From Candidatus Auribacterota bacterium (lineage in GTDB: Bacteria > Auribacterota > Tritonobacteria > UBA1439): DNA of 51,825 nt. Where the stretch lies: positions 1-51,825 of the forward strand of contig JAPLCX010000042.1 in assembly GCA_026392035.1 (NCBI GenBank), read 5' to 3'. This document shows, one piece after another, positions 8,637 through 17,146 of the stretch. How positions within the stretch are numbered: the first letter of the stretch is position 1; every line of letters starts with the position of its first letter. The translations under genes and the position numbers were made by a program. The notes under the pieces were generated by a model. It searched no databases, was not told the DNA's origin, and worked only from the letters and a program-made list of their open reading frames with translations.

Positions 8637-8694
8637 GGTGTCGGGCCCTGTTCAGTTGAGGGCGAACACGACAGGCGGTTTATCGGGAGACAAG

Positions 8695-9351
8695 ATGATG
8701 AGAATCAGATGGATATTGATCGCGGTGTTGGCGTGTGCGGGGTGCGTGGTGCCGAGGCATAAGTTTGACGCGGTTGAGAGGGAGAAGCGGCTGCTGGAGA
8801 ACACGCGCGGGAATCTTGAGCGCGACAAAGAGAAACTGGCTGCGGAAAAGGCATCACTCGAGGCGCAGCTCGCTAAAAGCAACGTCGATGTTGCCAAGTG
8901 GGGGCAGCGGATCAGTGACCTCAAGGAAAGTAATGACCAGTTCAATACGATCATCAAGGAAATGACGGAGAAGTCTGCCGAGCTCGGCAAGAAGTGGAGT
9001 GAGTGCCAGGCGGAGCGGGAGAAGGTTGATGAGGAGCGCATGACGATTGAGGGAAAGTACGAGTCGATCGAAAAGGAGAAGAAGGAGGTCCAGGGGCAAT
9101 ACGGCGCGCTCCAGAAGCAGCACCGCGATCTCCAGGAGAAGCTCGCTGAACTGGAAAAGGCGAAAGCGGCGGCAGAGGCGCGGGCTGTCGCCGCAGCCGG
9201 GGAAGGGGAGTCGGCGGCGGGAGGTGGAGTCACGGGGTCAGGACCGGCGGGTGCGCCGGGCGGGGAGATGAAAAAGGGGAGCGGGGGTGAGCAGCAGGGA
9301 TCTGATACCGCGCTTGATATTTCCGGCACTGATGAAGATAAGGGACCTTGA
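8695..9351 (+). CDS. Coiled-coil lipoprotein
   Basis: The 218-residue product has a compact lipoprotein signal (MMRIRWILIAVLACAGC). It then has about 130 residues of nearly unbroken charged heptads rich in Glu, Lys and Gln (for example ENTRGNLERDKEKL and QKQHRDLQEKLAELEK), followed by a Gly/Ala-rich low-complexity tail. This is the architecture of a periplasmic spacer or tether, but no known family is recognisable. An in-frame upstream ATG at 8548 would put the signal at residue 50, so I chose 8695, preceded by GGGAGACAAG. It stands before thrC with a 60-base gap. Confidence 0.7.
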   Translation: MMRIRWILIAVLACAGCVVPRHKFDAVEREKRLLENTRGNLERDKEKLAAEKASLEAQLAKSNVDVAKWGQRISDLKESNDQFNTIIKEMTEKSAELGKKWSECQAEREKVDEERMTIEGKYESIEKEKKEVQGQYGALQKQHRDLQEKLAELEKAKAAAEARAVAAAGEGESAAGGGVTGSGPAGAPGGEMKKGSGGEQQGSDTALDISGTDEDKGP

Positions 9352-9411
9352 TACAGTTGAAAGCGTAGCGAGCGTAAAGACAGATTGCAAGGGGCTGAAC
9401 GAGGATTGCGT

Positions 9412-10743
9412 ATGGCCTACCGGGCATGGTTTCAATGCATAGGGGAGTGCGGTGAGCGGTATCCCCTCAATGAGATCATCTATGAGTGCCGCAGGTGCGG
9501 GGAGCTCCTCGAGGTGCGGCACGACATGGATGAGCTGCGCAAAAAGTCGGGGAGCGAGTGGAGGCGGCTCTGGGATAAACGATACCGCCGCCCGGAGTGG
9601 CCCTATGGGAGTTCCGTATGGGGGAAGAAGGAGCTCGTGTGCCCCCACGTCAAAAACGAGAACATCATTTCACTCTATGAGGGGGGGAGCAATCTCTTCA
9701 GGGCGTGTCGGCTGGGGAGGGAGATCGGCGTTGAGGACCTCTGGGTAAAACTCTGCGGCAATGAGCACACCGGCTCGTTCAAGGATCTCGGCATGACCGT
9801 CCTGGTCTCAATGGTCAACCAGATGATCGCGGACGGCACGAAGATCATCGGCGTCGCGTGCGCCTCGACCGGGGACACCTCAGCGGCCCTTGCCGCCTAC
9901 TGCGCCGCGGCGGGCATCCAGTCGATCGTGTTCCTCCCGAGAGGGAAGGTCTCCACCGCGCAGTTGATCCAGCCGATCGCCAATGGCGCGCTCACGCTTT
10001 CGCTGGATACCGATTTCGACGGGTGCATGGAGTTGATCAGGCAGATCTGCGCGCGGGAGAATATCTACCTCGCGAACTCGATGAATTCGCTGCGCATCGA
10101 GGGACAGAAAACAGTCGCGATCGAGATCGTGCAGCAGCTCGATTGGGAGGTCCCCGACTGGATTGTGATCCCCGGGGGAAACCTCGGGAATGTGAGCGCC
10201 CTGGGGAAGGGGCTGCGGGAGATGAGAGAGCTCGGGATCATCCGGAAGCTCCCCCGGATCGTCTGCGCGCAGGCCGCGCACGCCAACCCCCTCTACCTGA
10301 GCTACCTGAAGGGGTTCAAGGAATTCCATCCGGTCAGGGCGGAGAAGACCGCTGCGAGCGCCATACAGATAGGGAATCCGGTGAGCGTTAAGAAAGCGAT
10401 CAGTGTCCTCAAGGCCTTCAACGGCGTCGTCGAGCAGGCGACGGAGGATGAGCTCGCGAATGCCTGCGCCCTCGCCGACCGGACCGGCCTCTACACGTGC
10501 CCCCACACGGGGGTCGCGCTCACCGCCCTCACCAAGCTCGTGAAGCGGGGGATGATAAAGTCATCGGACAAGGTGGTGGTGATTTCCACGGCTCATGGCC
10601 TCAAGTTCTCGGAATTCAAAACGCGGTACCACAAGGGGAAACTCCCGGAGGTCACGCCCCGGCACGCCAACCTCCCCCTCGAACTGCCGGCGCGGTACGA
10701 GGCGGTGCGGGCAGCCGTCTTTAAGGCTATCCGGAAGCGTTAG
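9412..10743 (+). CDS. thrC: Threonine synthase
   Basis: This 443-residue PLP enzyme converts O-phosphohomoserine to threonine. It belongs to the shorter, archaeal-type subclass with an N-terminal zinc-ribbon-like segment (Cys 9, 13, 26 and 29). The PLP lysine is in HTGSFKDLG (Lys124), and the phosphate-binding and substrate motifs [16 protein letters not shown] and [15 protein letters not shown] are intact. I chose the ATG at 9412, with GAGG eight bases upstream, over a TTG nine codons earlier. The related cystathionine synthases and threonine dehydratases lack this zinc segment. No other threonine gene is nearby. Confidence 0.9.
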   Translation: MAYRAWFQCIGECGERYPLNEIIYECRRCGELLEVRHDMDELRKKSGSEWRRLWDKRYRRPEWPYGSSVWGKKELVCPHVKNENIISLYEGGSNLFRACRLGREIGVEDLWVKLCGNEHTGSFKDLGMTVLVSMVNQMIADGTKIIGVACASTGDTSAALAAYCAAAGIQSIVFLPRGKVSTAQLIQPIANGALTLSLDTDFDGCMELIRQICARENIYLANSMNSLRIEGQKTVAIEIVQQLDWEVPDWIVIPGGNLGNVSALGKGLREMRELGIIRKLPRIVCAQAAHANPLYLSYLKGFKEFHPVRAEKTAASAIQIGNPVSVKKAISVLKAFNGVVEQATEDELANACALADRTGLYTCPHTGVALTALTKLVKRGMIKSSDKVVVISTAHGLKFSEFKTRYHKGKLPEVTPRHANLPLELPARYEAVRAAVFKAIRKR

Positions 10744-10773
10744 CAAAAGAGGATGTGAAATCCACAGGGAACA

Positions 10774-11553
10774 TCACGCGCCCGCGTGTGCGTGCGGGGG
10801 TGGAGCGTTGCCCCGCATCCCCTGTGCCGAGGAAACAAGGATCAGGCGCGGGGCATCAAAGCCGGGGCGCGCCCGGTTGAGATCGCCGAAGCGTTCGGTG
10901 ACCCCGAAGCCCGCGTTCGCGAGCACCGCCTCGATCTCGTGGAGGCCGTAGAGCCTCATGTCGGACTGCTTCCTGGTGATCCGCCCCTCGCCGGCGAAGT
11001 ACCACGTCGTGACCATGCGGCTCGTCTCGGTGTAGTAGACCCTCTTCTCCATGATATATCCCCTCCCCGCCTTGGTCCAATCACGCGGGCGGAAGTGGCG
11101 CAGGACGAAGTCGCGGTTGACGATGTCGAGGAGGAAGCGCCCGCGCGGCTTGAGGGCCTTGACCAGGCCCTTGAGAATCCCGAGGTCGGTTTCATCGCTG
11201 TAGAAGCCGAAGCTCGACCAGATGCAGATCGCGGCGTCAAATTTGTTCGCAAACGGGATCTTGCGCATGTCTCCCTGGATGAGCGTGGGACGGACGTGCA
11301 GGGTGAGCGAGAGACTCTGGGCTCTTTTGATGTAGTCGGGGTTGAAGTCCATGCCGGTCACCGTGTAGCCCTTCCGCGCGAGGGCGATGCTGTGCCGGCC
11401 GATGCCGCAGCAGAGATCGAGCACCGTTTCGCCCTTTCTCAGGTTGAGCGCCTTCTCGATAAAATCAACCTCCCGCTGGGTGTCCTCGGCAGAAACCAGT
11501 TCAAAGCCGTAGTCGAGCCATGTCTTGTCGAAAAACTGCTGTGTCCATTCCAT
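10774..11553 (-). CDS. Class I SAM-dependent methyltransferase
   Basis: The 259-residue product has the Rossmann-like methyltransferase core: motif I VLDLCCGIGRHSIALA, motif II GMDFN, then GDMRKIPFANKFDAAICIWSSFGFY for motifs III-IV, and a later LKPRGRFLLDIVN. This pattern resembles UbiE/small-molecule methyltransferases. The substrate cannot be deduced. The start is the ATG at 11553, because GGAGG lies six bases before it. A longer frame to 11688 has low-complexity codons and no site. It converges on thrC with 30 bases between the stop codons, leaving little space for separate terminators. Confidence 0.78.
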   Translation of the reverse strand: MEWTQQFFDKTWLDYGFELVSAEDTQREVDFIEKALNLRKGETVLDLCCGIGRHSIALARKGYTVTGMDFNPDYIKRAQSLSLTLHVRPTLIQGDMRKIPFANKFDAAICIWSSFGFYSDETDLGILKGLVKALKPRGRFLLDIVNRDFVLRHFRPRDWTKAGRGYIMEKRVYYTETSRMVTTWYFAGEGRITRKQSDMRLYGLHEIEAVLANAGFGVTERFGDLNRARPGFDAPRLILVSSAQGMRGNAPPPHAHAGA

Positions 11554-11721
11554 GAGTATGCCTCCAGAATTGTGTACGTTGAGAAAGCCCCCTCCTGCTG
11601 CGCCATCCCAAGAACCCTCCGCACGATTTATATTCCCTCCGCCCATGCATGTTATCGTCGGGGGCGGCTGAATGCATCGGACGAGCATGTGTATTCCTCG
11701 TCCATTCCATTGCGCGGTCTC

Positions 11722-12285
11722 CTAAAAGCTGAAGAGGCGGTACAGTTTCCGATGCCAGGTAATGAACCTCACGTATCTCCTGGTGGCGGGGTAGGTGATG
11801 GCGGCCATGAATTCCCGTACGTTCCCCCTCTGCCGTGTCGCCGTGAGCCAGCGGTCAACGTTGCTGGCCCCCGCGTTGTAGTGGGCGAGGGCGAAGGGGA
11901 CGGGGTCGCAGAAGTTGCGATAGCGCCTCATGGCCTTCGCCAGGTACCAGCACCCGACCTCGATGTTGAGCGCGGGATCATAGAGCGCCGAGGGGGTGAA
12001 GTTTCTCGGGCCCCTTGATCTCGCATATTCACACCCGACCGCGGGGGTCACCTGCATAAGGCCGATTTCCCCCTTGTTCCCTCGAGCGCGGGGCCTGAAG
12101 TTGCTCTCCCGCCGGATGATCGCTTTCACGAGGAACGGGTCATGGCCGTAGGTGAGACTGGTTGACTTAATGAGCGTGGCGTATCGGTTCTCGAGCCAGA
12201 ACCGATGGCTGATCATGGCCGCGGATATCACCGTGAGCATGACCACCGTCAACACGGGTAGGGAAAAGAATTTTTTTACGGACAT
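11722..12285 (-). CDS. SLT-family lytic transglycosylase
   Basis: The 187-residue protein has one N-terminal transmembrane or signal segment (residues about 8-24), then a compact soluble-lytic-transglycosylase fold: IIRRESNFRP with the catalytic Glu, GEIGLMQVTP, NIEVGCWYL and FALAHYNAGASNV. It cleaves the MurNAc-GlcNAc bond of peptidoglycan to form 1,6-anhydro ends. At this size it is just the catalytic domain, similar to the small EmtA or MltC-type enzymes. It is transcribed divergently from cca, with an extended -10 at 12327-12335. Confidence 0.85.
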   Translation of the reverse strand: MSVKKFFSLPVLTVVMLTVISAAMISHRFWLENRYATLIKSTSLTYGHDPFLVKAIIRRESNFRPRARGNKGEIGLMQVTPAVGCEYARSRGPRNFTPSALYDPALNIEVGCWYLAKAMRRYRNFCDPVPFALAHYNAGASNVDRWLTATRQRGNVREFMAAITYPATRRYVRFITWHRKLYRLFSF

Positions 12286-12326
12286 GACTATGTGTTAAAA
12301 TTGGGCGCGGCCCGCGACGTGAGGGC

Positions 12327-12335
12327 AGTATAGCA
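12327..12335 (-). promoter_or_regulatory. Extended -10 promoter of the lytic transglycosylase gene
   Basis: TGCTATACT on the minus strand, 42 bases upstream of the ATG at 12285. It lies in the divergent region shared with cca, whose own promoter is not obvious. Confidence 0.4.
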
Positions 12336-12383
12336 AAGTGGGGGAGGCAGTATCCAGTATCCAGTTGCCGCGCGGAAACCACA

Positions 12384-13703
12384 ATGAGAAAAACAGAGAA
12401 AGAGGTGGCACTGGCCCTGGTGGAACGCCTGAAGCGGCAGGGCTTCGACGCGTACTTCGTGGGGGGGTGCGTCCGCGATATGCTCATGGGGAAGGAGCCG
12501 CTCGACCACGACATCGCCACGAGCGCCCGCCCCGCGGAGATCGCCGGGATGTTTGCCCACGTGGTGCCCGTCGGGGAACAGTTCGGCGTCATGCTGGTGC
12601 TCGAAGAGGGGCACGGTTTCCAGGTGGCGACCTTCCGCGCGGATCTGGAGTACCGCGACGGCCGCAAGCCGTCAGGGGTGCGGTTCTCTTCTGCCCGCGA
12701 GGACGTCCTCAGGCGTGATTTCACCGTGAACGGCCTCCTGTATGACCCGCTGGAGGAGCGCCTGCTGGACTACGTCGGCGGCGAAAAGGATATCCGTGAG
12801 AAAGTGATCCGCACCATCGGGGATCCACTGGAGCGCTTCACTGAGGACAAGCTCCGGCTGCTGAGGGCCATGCGATTTTCATCGACGCTCGGCTTCGAGA
12901 TAGAAGAAAAGACCTTTGCAGCGATCAGGGAGCTCGTCCATGAGATCACGGTGGTGAGCCAGGAGCGCATCAGGGACGAGCTGGTGAAAATGATGATCGG
13001 GCCGCGCGCGGGCGAGGGCATCGGGCTCCTCGACCGGGCGGGTCTGCTCCAGGTCCTCCTCCCCGAGGTGCACGCCATGAAGGGGGTCCCGCAGCCGGAG
13101 GGGTTTCATCCCGAGGGGGACGTCTTCGCGCACACGAGGAAGATGCTCGACGCGATGGCCGAACCGTCAGTGGTGCTCGCGTTCTCGGTGCTCCTCCACG
13201 ATGCCGGCAAACCGCCCACCTTCTCCGTCAGCGACCGCATCCACTTCATGAGGCATCAGACGGTGGGGGCGGAGATTGCGGGAAAGGTGTGCGGCCGGCT
13301 CCGGTTCCCCAACCATGTGCGGGACAGAATCGTGGCCTGTGTGGAGAACCACATGGTGTTCATGGACATCAGGAGGATGAGGGAGAGCACGGTCAAGCGC
13401 CTGGTGAGCAGGCCGACGTTCCTGGACGAGCTCGAGCTGCACCGCCTGGACTGCCTCGCGAGCGACCGCGACCTCTCCGCCTGGGAACTCCTGAAGCGGA
13501 AGCTCGACGAGTACGGCCGGGAGGTGCGTGAACCGGCCCCGCTCCTGAGCGGCCGCGACCTGCTCACGCTCGGCTATGCCGAGGGGCCGGTCATCGGGAG
13601 AATCCTCCGGCAAATAGAGGAGCTGAACCTCGAGGGCGTGCTCAAAACGAGAGACGACGCACTCAACTGGGTGGAGGAGCACTACAAAGGGGTCAAGTCT
13701 TGA
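12384..13703 (+). CDS. cca: CCA-adding tRNA nucleotidyltransferase with HD domain
   Basis: The 439-residue protein is a class II tRNA nucleotidyltransferase/poly(A) polymerase family member. The N-terminal palm carries YFVGGCVRDMLMG and PLDHDIATSA with the paired acidic metal ligands, then RRDFTVNGLLYDP. A neck and body with EDKLRLLRAMRFSSTLGF follows. A C-terminal HD phosphohydrolase domain has LLHDAGKP and repeated His/Asp motifs, seen in many bacterial members with 2',3'-cyclic phosphodiesterase activity. Length and order match the family. The final GVKS and stop codon are encoded by the left inverted repeat of the neighbouring transposase element (13687-13708), so the native C-terminus may have been altered. 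Confidence 0.87.
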   Translation: MRKTEKEVALALVERLKRQGFDAYFVGGCVRDMLMGKEPLDHDIATSARPAEIAGMFAHVVPVGEQFGVMLVLEEGHGFQVATFRADLEYRDGRKPSGVRFSSAREDVLRRDFTVNGLLYDPLEERLLDYVGGEKDIREKVIRTIGDPLERFTEDKLRLLRAMRFSSTLGFEIEEKTFAAIRELVHEITVVSQERIRDELVKMMIGPRAGEGIGLLDRAGLLQVLLPEVHAMKGVPQPEGFHPEGDVFAHTRKMLDAMAEPSVVLAFSVLLHDAGKPPTFSVSDRIHFMRHQTVGAEIAGKVCGRLRFPNHVRDRIVACVENHMVFMDIRRMRESTVKRLVSRPTFLDELELHRLDCLASDRDLSAWELLKRKLDEYGREVREPAPLLSGRDLLTLGYAEGPVIGRILRQIEELNLEGVLKTRDDALNWVEEHYKGVKS

Positions 13704-14750
13704 TTTTCTACTATTCAGAAAATGCGAGCTCACGGACTTGTGAAATATGAGCAGGCCGCTACGGATAGAATTTCCAGGCGCATGGTACCATGTCATGAAT
13801 AAAGGAGCTGCGGGGCGCGTCATATTTTCCGATGACGGCGGGAAGCGGGCATTTCTCAAGCTGCTTGGAGAAGCGGTGCAGATATGGAATATCAGAATCC
13901 ACTCATATAGCCTGCGTGACACGCACTATCATTTATTGACGGAGACGCCCGAGGGAAATCTGTCTCGGGCGATGCGCCACATTGACGGGGTATACACGCA
14001 GAGATTTAACAGGGCACATCACCGCGATGGAGCTTTGTTTCGCGGACGATATAAGGCAATTCTCATTGAGGAAGAAAGCTACTTGATGGAGATTGCGCGC
14101 TATATACATAATCAGAGCGTAAAATCCGGTGAGTTGACCGATCCAGCCGATGACAGATGGACAAGTCACCGCGCGTACGTGCGGGAGGAGGATCGGCCTT
14201 TATGTTTGACGACTGATCTTATCCTCTCCAGATTTTCCAGGAATATAGGAGCGGCAAAACGTGCGTTCGACAGATATGTCAAACAGGGAGTCCCTCAAAA
14301 AATTGAGGAGCAGTTGAGCGGAAAACGTTGGCCGAGCATGCTTGGCAGCCAGAAATTCAAAAATTGGGTACTCGAGAATTGGATAGATAAGGATAGTTTT
14401 GATTCAGAAATAAGTAGAGTAAAAGTGGAAAAGAGGGTGCATACGATGGATGATATTGTGGACGTCGTGTGCAGCTTATGCAGTTGCCCAAGAGATGCGC
14501 TCTTGTCGGGCCGAGTGGGACGAGGTCATATCGGAAGGAAGGTTGCGATGTATCTATGCAGGTCCGAACTTGGATACACGCATAAGGAAATAGGACAAAT
14601 GTTCTACGGGTTGGGATATGCGGCTGTGGCTAAGATATATAGAGAGATTGCGGATCGGATTGAGGGCGGAGAAGATATTGACCTTATATATCGCGCAAAG
14701 AGAGAACTAAAAAGCCTGCTAAAAAGTTGAAATTCAAGACTTGACCCCTT
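13687..14750. mobile_element. RAYT-type element bounded by inverted repeats
   Basis: Two 22-base inverted repeats, 13687-13708 and 14729-14750, match at 21 of 22 positions (core GGGGTCAAGTCTTGA). They enclose a single transposase gene. The left repeat holds the stop codon of cca and the right repeat holds the stop codons of the transposase itself and of the convergent DUF72 gene. The enclosed DNA is AT-richer than its neighbours. No target-site duplication is visible. Confidence 0.75.
13747..14730 (+). CDS. REP-associated (RAYT/IS200-like) transposase
   Basis: The 327-residue protein belongs to the Y1 HUH transposase family. The N-terminal domain has RPLRIEFPGAWYHVMNKG, the HUH motif within RDTHYHLLTETPEGNL, an FRGRYKAILIE segment, and the likely nucleophile Tyr in ARYIHNQSV, all standard for the RAYT (TnpA_REP) branch. 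The C-terminal third resembles the DnaA C-terminal helix-turn-helix (SELGYTHKEIGQMFYG). Such enzymes mobilise short palindromic repeats, and here the gene is flanked by matching inverted repeats. Codon use is AT-richer than the flanking genes, a sign of transfer. A Shine-Dalgarno sequence is not evident, so translation may be weak. Confidence 0.88.
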   Translation: MSRPLRIEFPGAWYHVMNKGAAGRVIFSDDGGKRAFLKLLGEAVQIWNIRIHSYSLRDTHYHLLTETPEGNLSRAMRHIDGVYTQRFNRAHHRDGALFRGRYKAILIEEESYLMEIARYIHNQSVKSGELTDPADDRWTSHRAYVREEDRPLCLTTDLILSRFSRNIGAAKRAFDRYVKQGVPQKIEEQLSGKRWPSMLGSQKFKNWVLENWIDKDSFDSEISRVKVEKRVHTMDDIVDVVCSLCSCPRDALLSGRVGRGHIGRKVAMYLCRSELGYTHKEIGQMFYGLGYAAVAKIYREIADRIEGGEDIDLIYRAKRELKSLLKS

Positions 14751-15480
14751 CGCGCAGGAGCAGGGCGTTCTTCACAGCGTATCCCTGGGCGTCGTTGTTG
14801 AAGTACGCATACACGTCATTCCCCTCCTTCATCCAGGCGCGGGCCTTCGCCGCCCACTTCCTGAGCTCTCCCTCAGAGTAGTTCGAGCCATAGAGTCGCT
14901 CACCGCCGTGGAAGCGGAGATAGACGAAGTCGGCGGTCACTATCTCGGGCCTGGGCCAGTGCGGGGAGTGAGCGATGCAGAGGGCGCAGTCGTGCTCACG
15001 CAGGAGCTCGTATACCTCCTCGCGGAACCAGCTCTCGTGGCGAAACTCGAAGGCGTGGCGAACACGCCTCGCCGCCGCCGACGACTTGAGCAGATCGCAG
15101 AACGCAGCGAGCCGTTCTGTGTCCACCTTCATCCCCGGATGGAGCTGCCAGAGGACGACACGGAGCTTCTCCCTGAGCGCCGAGGCATGGCGCATGAAGC
15201 GTGCGAGCGGTCCCCGGCAATCCTTCAGCCGCTTGATGTGCGTGAGGTATCGGCTCCCCTTGAGCGCGAACGTGAACGACCGCGGCGTGCGCTCGCGCCA
15301 GGATCGGAAGACGGACGTGTCGGGCAGGCGGTAAAAGGTTACGTTCAGCTCCACGCTCGTGAGGTGGCGGGCGTAGTATTCCAGCCACTGCTTCTGTGGC
15401 GTCTCGCCAGGGTAGAATACCCCGTCTCCCCAGTGCCCATAGGCGTATCCGCTCGTCCCGATGTGAATATGCGCTGTCAT
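14734..15480 (-). CDS. DUF72 (YecE-like) TIM-barrel protein
   Basis: The 248-residue protein has the DUF72 signatures: HIGTSGYAYGHWGDGVFYP, YYARHLTSVELNVTFYRLP, FTFALKGSRYLTHIKRL, FEFRHESW and a C-terminal VYAYFNNDAQGYAVKNA. The family adopts a TIM barrel and has no established activity. Length is standard. Its final residues GVKS and stop codon come from the right inverted repeat of the adjacent transposase element, mirroring the end of cca. A sigma-70-type promoter (TTGTCG, 17 bases, TACAAT) lies upstream on the minus strand. Confidence 0.85.
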   Translation of the reverse strand: MTAHIHIGTSGYAYGHWGDGVFYPGETPQKQWLEYYARHLTSVELNVTFYRLPDTSVFRSWRERTPRSFTFALKGSRYLTHIKRLKDCRGPLARFMRHASALREKLRVVLWQLHPGMKVDTERLAAFCDLLKSSAAARRVRHAFEFRHESWFREEVYELLREHDCALCIAHSPHWPRPEIVTADFVYLRFHGGERLYGSNYSEGELRKWAAKARAWMKEGNDVYAYFNNDAQGYAVKNALLLREGVKS

Positions 15481-15880
15481 TTACATATTCCAGCCGTTGA
15501 TGGTGCGTCTATTGTATCGCTTCAGCCCTGTTTCGACAATGCGTGCTATGATTCTCTCATGTACACAGGGAGCCCCATAGCGGCTCAACTATGGGACACA
15601 GACGAAATAGGGCTAAGAATAATTTTCACCACGGAGGCACGGAGTGCACAGAGTGGAGTACATACTTCAGTGTACTCAATGACTTCAGTGGTAAAAACAC
15701 TTAACCACTGAAGACACTGAACCCACTGAAAATCCACGAGGTTTCTCCGTGCTCTCCGTGTCTCCGTGGTGAATACTACGCGGTATTCTCGGCACGACTG
15801 AGGGATTACTGCATGGCATGTTTTGCGCTTGCAATATGCCTCCATTGATGATACATAGCATGTACATTCAGAGGGAAATC
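15481..15880. repeat. Intergenic region with inverted CCACGGAGGCACGGAG repeats
   Basis: This 400-base gap has no gene. It holds a forward copy of TTCACCACGGAGGCACGGAG (15625-15644) and an inverted, longer copy at 15742-15773, enclosing a hairpin (GAGTACA at 15656-15662, TGTACTC at 15671-15677) and several CCACTGA units. Related copies occur at 16998-17025, 21131-21161, 21268-21288 and near 29385-29414. A +strand TGCTATGAT at 15544-15552 is a weak candidate promoter. Confidence 0.7.
15511..15539 (-). promoter_or_regulatory. Promoter of the DUF72 gene
   Basis: On the minus strand TTGTCG (15534-15539) and TACAAT (15511-15516) are 17 bases apart. The -10 ends 30 bases before the ATG at 15480. 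Confidence 0.45.
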
Positions 15881-16984
15881 ATGGACGACATAATGACGAG
15901 AATGAAACGCCACGAAAAGTTCAGCGATTTTTTCGTCCCCATTGACGAGCAGACCGAATTCAGGGATGCCACGTATTTTTTGCGCGGCGATGCGGCGTTC
16001 ATTTTTTCAGAGGGGTACTGTCATGCCCCCGACCGGCCGCTCAAGGAGCGGCGGGTGGTTTCGCACATCGTCTTTGTCCCGCAGAGGGGCGAGGTGCCAG
16101 CGTACACAAAGAAGAAACTCTTCGGCCAGGAGTACGAAAATATCACCAAGGGCATTATGAACACGCAGCCGCTCCACATGTTCTATCCGTTGCAATTGAA
16201 GAGGTATCTGGAGATTGATCCCTCCCTCGATGTGGAGAAGCCCGCGTACGCGCGCTACAAGGCCCTGATACCAGTGGACTCCCTTCTCGGCTACTTCCCG
16301 CACCGCAATTCCCTCCAGGCCATATTCGCCCGCGCCGGGGGAGATGACAGCGCCCGGCGCATCAAGGGAGCGATTGAGGCCTCCGCCGGTCTCCTGGGAA
16401 TATCCCCGGAACAGTTCGGCATATCGGGATCGTTGTCGCTCGGCACATACGAGAATCCACACGACCTCGACGTGGTCATCTATGCGAGCGTCAAGGAGGT
16501 GAGGCGCATCGTGGACTTTCTCTACAGGCTCACCGCCACAGACGAGAAGAGGAAGGTATTCGAGTTCGGCAAATACTGGCCGATCCGTTACTGGGAGTGG
16601 GTGGGCGGGGACAAACTCATGTTCTGCCCGTTTTTCTCATACATTGATCTCGATGAGTGCCCCTTGCGTGATTTTACCTGCGAGGAGATCGGCGGAGTGA
16701 CGCTCGAGGGGCGCGTGGCGGATCACACGCACAACGCATACAACCCGACCGTACTGGGCCTCGAGAAAGTCGCACTGGATGGCAAAAACCGTTCCGGCCA
16801 GCTCAGGCTGATTCTCTACCACGGAGGGGAGAGGGGCGATTACGTGGAGGGCGACCGGATTGCCGGCAAGGGGACGCATGTCCTCATACGAACGTTCAAG
16901 GGGACGGGCGCCGCGCGGCGGCAGTCGGATGAGTACGAAGCGGTACTCACGACGAACATCGGCGATGTGCACAAGGCAGAGTAA
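15881..16984 (+). CDS. Unrecognised protein with nucleotidyltransferase-like motif (paralog 1)
   Basis: The 367-residue product belongs to no family I recognise. Residues 183-200 read GSLSLGTYENPHDLDVVI, which fits the GS-x(9-13)-[DE]h[DE]h signature of the polymerase-beta-like nucleotidyltransferase fold, with Asp195 and Asp197 as candidate metal ligands. A conserved CPFFSYIDLDE segment downstream might carry the third acidic residue. The N-terminus has an IR/FRDAxxFLRxD-SEGYCH block, and the C-terminus an ILYHGGERGDYVEGD block; all three recur in the next gene. The start at 15881 is preceded by GAGGG. No helicase, toxin or antitoxin partner is evident. Confidence 0.6.
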   Translation: MDDIMTRMKRHEKFSDFFVPIDEQTEFRDATYFLRGDAAFIFSEGYCHAPDRPLKERRVVSHIVFVPQRGEVPAYTKKKLFGQEYENITKGIMNTQPLHMFYPLQLKRYLEIDPSLDVEKPAYARYKALIPVDSLLGYFPHRNSLQAIFARAGGDDSARRIKGAIEASAGLLGISPEQFGISGSLSLGTYENPHDLDVVIYASVKEVRRIVDFLYRLTATDEKRKVFEFGKYWPIRYWEWVGGDKLMFCPFFSYIDLDECPLRDFTCEEIGGVTLEGRVADHTHNAYNPTVLGLEKVALDGKNRSGQLRLILYHGGERGDYVEGDRIAGKGTHVLIRTFKGTGAARRQSDEYEAVLTTNIGDVHKAE

Positions 16985-16997
16985 TATTGTTAAGTTT

Positions 16998-17025
16998 TTA
17001 CCACGGAGGCACGGAGGACACGGAG
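16998..17025 (+). repeat. CCACGGAGGCACGGAG repeat between the two paralogs
   Basis: One forward copy of the family that also appears at 15625-15773, 21131-21288 and 29385-29414. It begins just after the stop codon of the first paralog. Confidence 0.7.
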
Positions 17026-17146
17026 CAAAGAGATGCATAAGAAAAATATGTTTTTCCAAAGAGGGGAAAAGGCTCTTTCCCACTTTGTGTAAACCACCGT
17101 TAATCCTAGATTCGTGGTCAGAAGCATAACGTAAAAAGAAAACAAT

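Noticed and set aside
10786-12018. 410-residue open frame antisense to the methyltransferase and transglycosylase genes
   Set aside because: Crosses two genes with clear motifs and the gap between them; composition is that of an antisense frame.
15625-15773. CCACGGAGGCACGGAG units as a CRISPR array
   Set aside because: They are in inverted pairs with irregular spacing and variable units, and there are no cas genes.
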